Positions 59,865-64,000 of a DNA stretch of 64,000 nucleotides are shown here, piece by piece; within the stretch, counting starts at the first letter, position 1, and each line of letters opens with the position of its first letter. Source of the stretch: Asaia bogorensis_B. GTDB taxonomy: Bacteria; Pseudomonadota; Alphaproteobacteria; Acetobacterales; Acetobacteraceae. The notes under the pieces are model-generated. The model saw nothing but the letters and a program-made list of their open reading frames with translations, searched no databases and was not told the origin of the DNA. The translations under genes and the position numbers were made by a program. The stretch lies in the NCBI RefSeq assembly GCF_900465315.1, contig NZ_UBIX01000010.1. One strand, written 5' to 3'.

Positions 59865-60157
59865 CGCATGCTTCCCCTGAACGCTGCGCCCTTCGCTAAC
59901 CTGTGGGCAAGAGGGGTGTTTAACCGCCCAGCGGGCCCGATCGATCGATATGGCGGTGCCGTTGAAAGGAAATGACGCTAACGTCTCTGCAGATACCACT
60001 CAAATAACGCTGTGGTGACGCGTCAGGTCACGCCGTTATCCTTCAAGGAGATGCACCAGGTGGGAATTTCATCTGTTCATCACCATGTCGATACAGCGCA
60101 CGGCGAGCCACCGATCTTGAAGGGCCTGCGTGACATCACGCTCTCAACATTGATCTC
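59865..60157. other. Intergenic region between amidase and MFS genes
   Basis: About 290 nt with no gene I can support. A short plus-strand frame beginning near 60012 runs into the amidase end and shows no family motif. A promoter for the MFS gene is expected here but not recognisable. Confidence 0.4.
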
Positions 60158-61540
60158 TCAGGCCTTCAACCGGGTCTCGCATCGGCGGGCAATACTTTGC
60201 AGTTTCCTGTCCTGCCCGTTGCATGCTGTCAGCATGATTCCTGCGGGGAGCCCTTTCCAGTTGAGGGGGAGGCTGAAGGAACAGCCGTCGAGAAGATTGG
60301 CGAGCGACGGATTGCGCAGAACGAGACGATTGTAGCGCGCATAGGTGTCGGTATCCGCACAAGCCTCTATGGCGGGTGGTAAAACCGGGCTGGTCGGGCA
60401 GATCATGGCATCGAACCCTGTCATGTCGGCGTTGAAGCGTGCGATCAGCCTTTGTCGTTCGATGAAGAGTTGTCGCAAGGTCTGCACGCTGATGTGCTCG
60501 CCGGTCATCATTCTTTCGCTGACGCGTGGGTCGATCTGGCCTGCATGATGGATAAGATCATCATGGAAAAAATGAAATGCCTCTGCAGCAACGACCTGAG
60601 CCTGGATGTTGAGATCTGCGATATCCTGAAGTAACGGGAAAGGCTGGCGAACGATTGTGATCCCGCCATTTTCAAGGTGACGCAGGACAGTCTCAAACAC
60701 CGCCAGAATCTGGGCATCGGCATCATCGCGAATGAAAGAAGTGGGCAGGAGCAGCCGAAGATTTCCGTCGACAGGCTTCGGAGGGTTCCATTCCGCTGGC
60801 GTCCCTCCCGACATGAGATGGTCGAGCAATGCACAATCGGTGACATCTTGCGCGATGCTGCCCACGCTATCGAAACTGGGTGAGAGAGGGATCATCCCCG
60901 CACGGCTGATGCGACCGGCCGTGGGCTTGAAACCGGTCAACGCATTCAAGGCAGCGGGTATGCGACATGACCCTCCGGTATCGGACCCGATTGTCGCAAG
61001 AGCGGCCCCCGTGGCCACAGAGATGGCCCCTCCGGAACTGGAGCCACCCGGAACGGCCTTCATGTCATCAACCAGCGTATTCCATGGTTGCGGGGCGTGA
61101 GGATTAAGCCCGAGCCCGGAATAGGCGAACTCGGTCATCTGCGTACGACCGATGAAGAGAAACCCCGTAGCGCGAAGAGGCTCGATGGCCTGCGCATCGG
61201 CAAGGGCCGGGGGCCTGTCTGCCAGAATGAGCGACCCAGCACGTGTTATCTGACCCCGGATGTCGAAAAGATCTTTGATCGAGATTGGCAGTCCGGCCCA
61301 AGGTGAGGCGTGATAGCCCTTTGCTCTCACCCTGTCCGCTGCATCGGCATACTGACGTGCTCTTTCGGGCGAGAAATCGCTGGTATAGGCGGCTCGCGCA
61401 TTCTCGCAGGTCTTGATCTTCTCGAGGCAATGCTCGACCAGGGAGCGGCTGGAAACATCTCCCCGTTCCAGACGGTGCGCTGCGCTGACCAACGTATCGG
61501 GGTAAGGGTCAAAACTCGGTTTCGTGACGGGACTGCTCAT
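60158..61540 (-). CDS. Amidase (amidase signature family)
   Basis: A 460-residue amidase with the Ser-cisSer-Lys triad: Lys89 in ISIKDLFD, cis-Ser in GGSSSGG (165-171) and nucleophile Ser191 in GSDTGGSCRIPA. It is not GatA by context, as no gatB or gatC is near. The physiological amide is unknown; relatives hydrolyse aryl or aliphatic amides. It begins 42 nt after nadK in the same direction. Confidence 0.9.
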   Translation of the reverse strand: MSSPVTKPSFDPYPDTLVSAAHRLERGDVSSRSLVEHCLEKIKTCENARAAYTSDFSPERARQYADAADRVRAKGYHASPWAGLPISIKDLFDIRGQITRAGSLILADRPPALADAQAIEPLRATGFLFIGRTQMTEFAYSGLGLNPHAPQPWNTLVDDMKAVPGGSSSGGAISVATGAALATIGSDTGGSCRIPAALNALTGFKPTAGRISRAGMIPLSPSFDSVGSIAQDVTDCALLDHLMSGGTPAEWNPPKPVDGNLRLLLPTSFIRDDADAQILAVFETVLRHLENGGITIVRQPFPLLQDIADLNIQAQVVAAEAFHFFHDDLIHHAGQIDPRVSERMMTGEHISVQTLRQLFIERQRLIARFNADMTGFDAMICPTSPVLPPAIEACADTDTYARYNRLVLRNPSLANLLDGCSFSLPLNWKGLPAGIMLTACNGQDRKLQSIARRCETRLKA

Positions 61541-61581
61541 GGGCTGCGCCTTCTTGCTTGTTATACCGATTTTGCCTGCGC

Positions 61582-62385
61582 TTATTCTGCAAACTGCTCC
61601 GCGATGATCCGCTCGGAAAGGCCATGATCGGGGTCGAACAGAATTGTTGCAGTTATCGAGCGGTCTTCACAGACCACGGCCTCCACAACATCACGGACTT
61701 CAAGAAAGTCCGCCACGGCAGCGCAAGGGCGCTTATCCTGCTCGAGCAGTGTAAAGCGCACGATCGCAGATGATGGAAGCAGGGCGCCACGCCAGCGCCG
61801 CGGCCGAAAAGCCGAAACTGGAGTGAGGGGAAGAAGATTTGCCGTGAGCGGGACGATTGGCCCATGTGCCGAGAGATTATAGGCCGTTGAACCTGCCGGC
61901 GTGGCGACGATTACGCCGTCACAAATAAGCTCGGGTAGCCTGACGCGCTGATCAACCTCAATTCTGATTTTGACGGCTTGGCGTGTTTGCCGGAAAAGAA
62001 AGACATCGTTGAAGGCAATACCTTCATGCAATGTTCCGTCGCGCCCTGTCGCTTTCATGCGCAGAGGGTGGAGTTCTGAGGACTGTGCTCGCGTCAGGCG
62101 TGAAATCAGGTCTTCGTCGGAGATCGTGTTGAGCAGAAAGCCGACAGAACCGCAATTCAGTCCATAAACCGGAATGCCGTGCTCTGCGACCTTGTGGAGG
62201 ACCTCGAGCAGGAAGCCATCGCCACCCAGGCAAACCACCACTTCCGCCTGCTCGATAGCGCAATCACCGTGGCATTCGATAAATCGCTGGCGGGTTTTCT
62301 GCGCAATATCCGTGGGGGAGGCAAGGAAAGCGATACGTTGTGGCGGCTGCCTGAACCAGCGTTGGGGCGTGGGTGCAAGGGTCAT
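61582..62385 (-). CDS. nadK: NAD kinase
   Basis: Phosphorylates NAD to NADP. From ATG 62385 it is 267 residues, the family's normal length, with GGDG (54-57), the NxxxxGFL motif (GLNCGSVGFL), and a conserved VATPAGSTAYNLSAHG region. The frame stays open to 62544, but that leader is not conserved. A nearby PnuC-type gene could bear on NAD supply if it carries nicotinamide riboside. Confidence 0.94.
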   Translation of the reverse strand: MTLAPTPQRWFRQPPQRIAFLASPTDIAQKTRQRFIECHGDCAIEQAEVVVCLGGDGFLLEVLHKVAEHGIPVYGLNCGSVGFLLNTISDEDLISRLTRAQSSELHPLRMKATGRDGTLHEGIAFNDVFLFRQTRQAVKIRIEVDQRVRLPELICDGVIVATPAGSTAYNLSAHGPIVPLTANLLPLTPVSAFRPRRWRGALLPSSAIVRFTLLEQDKRPCAAVADFLEVRDVVEAVVCEDRSITATILFDPDHGLSERIIAEQFAE

Positions 62386-62622
62386 CCCAGCGCCACATAC
62401 CGCTGTACAAGGGTCGATTGAGCTAACCTGACAATAAGCAACGATCTGTCCATTCCAATGGGGAAACGCAGAAGGAGAATGCGACAGTAACGGGCCCGGC
62501 ACGACACCGCAACAGGGTGTCGCGCCATACATTTCGTGCGCCATCAGGCGTTACCCTTGGCGGCCTGGTACGGTTGGCGCTATCCCGGATGTTCGAACTC
62601 CATCAGCAAGGTGCTTCCAGCC

Positions 62623-63153
62623 ATGAGCCAGGCAGAAAAACAGGTCAGCTTTCTACCTTGTCGGATTGCCGTACTCACCATATCGGATACGCGCGATCTT
62701 TCATCGGATCGCTCAGGTGCGATCCTCGCCGAACGTGTGCAGACCGCTGGGCATGAGCTGGCTTCGCGTGACGTCGTCTCCGATGATCTCGAACTGATCG
62801 TGTCGCGTCTGCGTGAGTGGATCGACCGCGATGATGTGGATGTCGTGATTACCACCGGCGGGACTGGCGTGACCGGGAGGGACGTTACACCTGAAGCCTT
62901 CGCTCGGGTGATCGAGAAGGAAATCCCCGGTTTCGGCGAGCTCTTTCGTATGCTTTCCTACGCCAAGATCGGGACCTCGACCATTCAGTCGCGCGCCACG
63001 GCTGGCGTAGCGCGAGGTACTTTTCTTTTCGCCTTGCCAGGCTCAACCGGCGCCGTGCGCGATGGATGGGATGATATCCTTGTTCACCAGCTCGATAGCC
63101 GGCACAAGCCGTGTAATTTTGTGGAACTCATGCCGCGTCTGCTTGAAAGATAG
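62623..63153 (+). CDS. moaB: Molybdenum cofactor biosynthesis protein MoaB
   Basis: MoaB/MogA-type protein that binds molybdopterin and, in some bacteria, adenylylates it before metal insertion. The 176-residue protein has ITTGGTGVTGRDVTPEAF (76-93) and the conserved LPGSTGAVRDGWDDIL near the C-terminus. The frame is open upstream to 62536, but ATG 62623 fits the family length. Divergent from nadK. Confidence 0.93.
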   Translation: MSQAEKQVSFLPCRIAVLTISDTRDLSSDRSGAILAERVQTAGHELASRDVVSDDLELIVSRLREWIDRDDVDVVITTGGTGVTGRDVTPEAFARVIEKEIPGFGELFRMLSYAKIGTSTIQSRATAGVARGTFLFALPGSTGAVRDGWDDILVHQLDSRHKPCNFVELMPRLLER

Positions 63154-63170
63154 TCTGAGGAAAAGGCGGG

Positions 63171-64000
63171 TCAGGAAAGTCTCAAGCGCTTTTTCCTTGC
63201 GGGTGTGCGGAGACCGAACTGTGCCCTGAGCTCTGCACTGTACTGAGCCTGTCTCGCCGCCAGCGCCTTGCCGGGGCCAAGTTTTCGCCCGATGAGATCA
63301 TGCATGGTCTCGATCTCGTCCAGATGCTCGGTCAGATCGAGGGCGCCCGTAACCGAGCGCGCATGACGGCGATGGATATTAAGGGGCTTGGCGAGGTAGG
63401 CTATTTGGGCGCCGGGTTGTAGCAGAAGCTCTATGTATAGTCGCCAGTCACCAGCCAGGCGGAAGTTATCCAGATCGGCCCGGCAGTTTGCCATGGCGAC
63501 CTCGAACGCCGAGCGTCGGAAAAGGGCTGCGCTCACGTTCAGGATCAGATTGCAACTCGAGAGACAGTGACGGACGAAATGTTCGCCATCCATCAGCAGA
63601 TCGCGGTCGAAATCATGACCAACATATCTGTGGTAATAACCCTTGTAATCAGGCGAAATGGAAACACCATCCCGGTCTATCGACCGGCTATCGCAGAATG
63701 CCATGGTCAATTGCGGTGTTTGGCCTACCACGGCTGCAAGTTCACTCAGGAACTCTGGTTCGCACAAATCGTCCGCCTCGGCGATCCAGAGCCATTCGCC
63801 TTGCGCCAGCTGCGCAGCCAGTTGCCACTGATTGAAGACAGAGCCGCTCTGCCTGGTCTGTCTGACAAGCCTGATCGTCCGGTTGAACGAGGAAGCTGTC
63901 TTTTCAGCAAGTTCTGCGCTGCCATCAGATGATGCATCGTCGATAACGATGATTTCTATCACGGGGTAGTTCTGGGCAAAGATCGTCGCTAGCCTTGCAG
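63171..64000 (-). CDS. Glycosyltransferase family 2 protein (5' part outside window)
   Basis: A GT2 (GT-A fold) transferase for cell-surface glycans. The visible part has IEIIVIDDASSDGS with the nucleotide-binding Asp pair, then GEWLWIAEADDLCEPEF for the DxD-like metal site. The frame continues without a stop to the right edge and reads LATIFAQNYP just upstream of IEIIVID, as expected for this family, so the true start lies beyond 64000. The stretch from 63171 to 63962 codes for 263 residues. Confidence 0.88.
   Translation of the reverse strand, partial: ARLATIFAQNYPVIEIIVIDDASSDGSAELAEKTASSFNRTIRLVRQTRQSGSVFNQWQLAAQLAQGEWLWIAEADDLCEPEFLSELAAVVGQTPQLTMAFCDSRSIDRDGVSISPDYKGYYHRYVGHDFDRDLLMDGEHFVRHCLSSCNLILNVSAALFRRSAFEVAMANCRADLDNFRLAGDWRLYIELLLQPGAQIAYLAKPLNIHRRHARSVTGALDLTEHLDEIETMHDLIGRKLGPGKALAARQAQYSAELRAQFGLRTPARKKRLRLS

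Noticed and set aside
60012..60335. 107-codon frame between the MFS and amidase genes
   Set aside because: Half of it overlaps the amidase 3' end, no ribosome site fits its start, and no homology is apparent.
1..64000. tRNA, rRNA, CRISPR arrays, transposases
   Set aside because: Intergenic regions were read for cloverleaf T-arm motifs, repeated spacers and transposase-like frames; none was seen. A tRNAscan or CRISPR search was not possible.

Overview
The window looks like a chromosomal segment of an acetic acid bacterium (Acetobacteraceae, Alphaproteobacteria; Asaia/Gluconobacter-like). This rests on high G+C, housekeeping gene orders typical of the class (tpiA-secG-pyrG-kdsA-eno, a PpiD-like foldase followed by trpEGDC, and pdhA-pdhB-pdhC-lpd-lipA-ratA with a lipoyl domain on E1 beta) and accessory genes common in sugar-oxidising acetic acid bacteria (GH32, AlgE-like porin, cydDC). 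The genus is inference. No rRNA, tRNA, CRISPR array, prophage or insertion sequence was seen.

Layout. 0-6.2 kb: a leftward central-metabolism block (eno, kdsA, pyrG, secG, tpiA, with osmC and a convergent DUF3429 gene). 6.4-12.3 kb: a rightward foldase-trp operon in which trpE is broken by what looks like an internal deletion of about 200 bases plus a frame change. 12.4-19.0 kb: the pyruvate dehydrogenase complex with lipoyl synthase and a COQ10/RatA-like protein. 19.1-28.2 kb: a His-rich secreted peptide, the CydDC exporter, an OmpA-like lipoprotein, RecQ, a degenerate PCuAC protein and nrdR-nusB-thiL. 28.3-35.0 kb: a divergent GNAT-like/SDR pair, glucokinase, and a DctA-type symporter followed by an alginate-export-type porin. 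35.1-41.1 kb: a DUF2849-cysI-DUF934 sulfite reductase operon, a flavin reductase, and an AKR-NUDIX-mtnK operon. 41.3-48.5 kb: an accessory island with two tandem paralogues that join a discoidin-like domain to a possible GT14-like glycosyltransferase domain, an unknown secreted Cys-paired protein and a Tat-exported GH32 fructosidase. 48.5-52.8 kb: a secreted endonuclease-family protein, beta carbonic anhydrase and alaS. 52.9-64.0 kb: GtrA, a TonB receptor-kinase-PnuC uptake operon, an orphan 170-residue protein, an MFS transporter, an amidase, NAD kinase, MoaB-like protein and a GT2 gene that runs off the end.

How the parts fit. Glucokinase, TpiA, enolase and PDH carry carbon from glucose to acetyl-CoA, and LipA supplies the lipoyl groups for PDH. 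CTP synthase and KdsA feed LPS and lipid synthesis. A TonB receptor, an APH-fold kinase and a PnuC-type permease overlap as one operon and form a vitamin-salvage unit; if the vitamin is thiamine, ThiL encoded elsewhere in the window would finish the pathway.

Most notable points: the disrupted trpE, the tandem discoidin/GT-like pair beside the secreted protein and GH32, the compact TonB-kinase-PnuC and AKR-NUDIX-mtnK operons, and paired hairpins between alaS and the carbonic anhydrase gene. Start codons were adjusted to family length, operon overlaps and visible Shine-Dalgarno sites; no similarity search was run.
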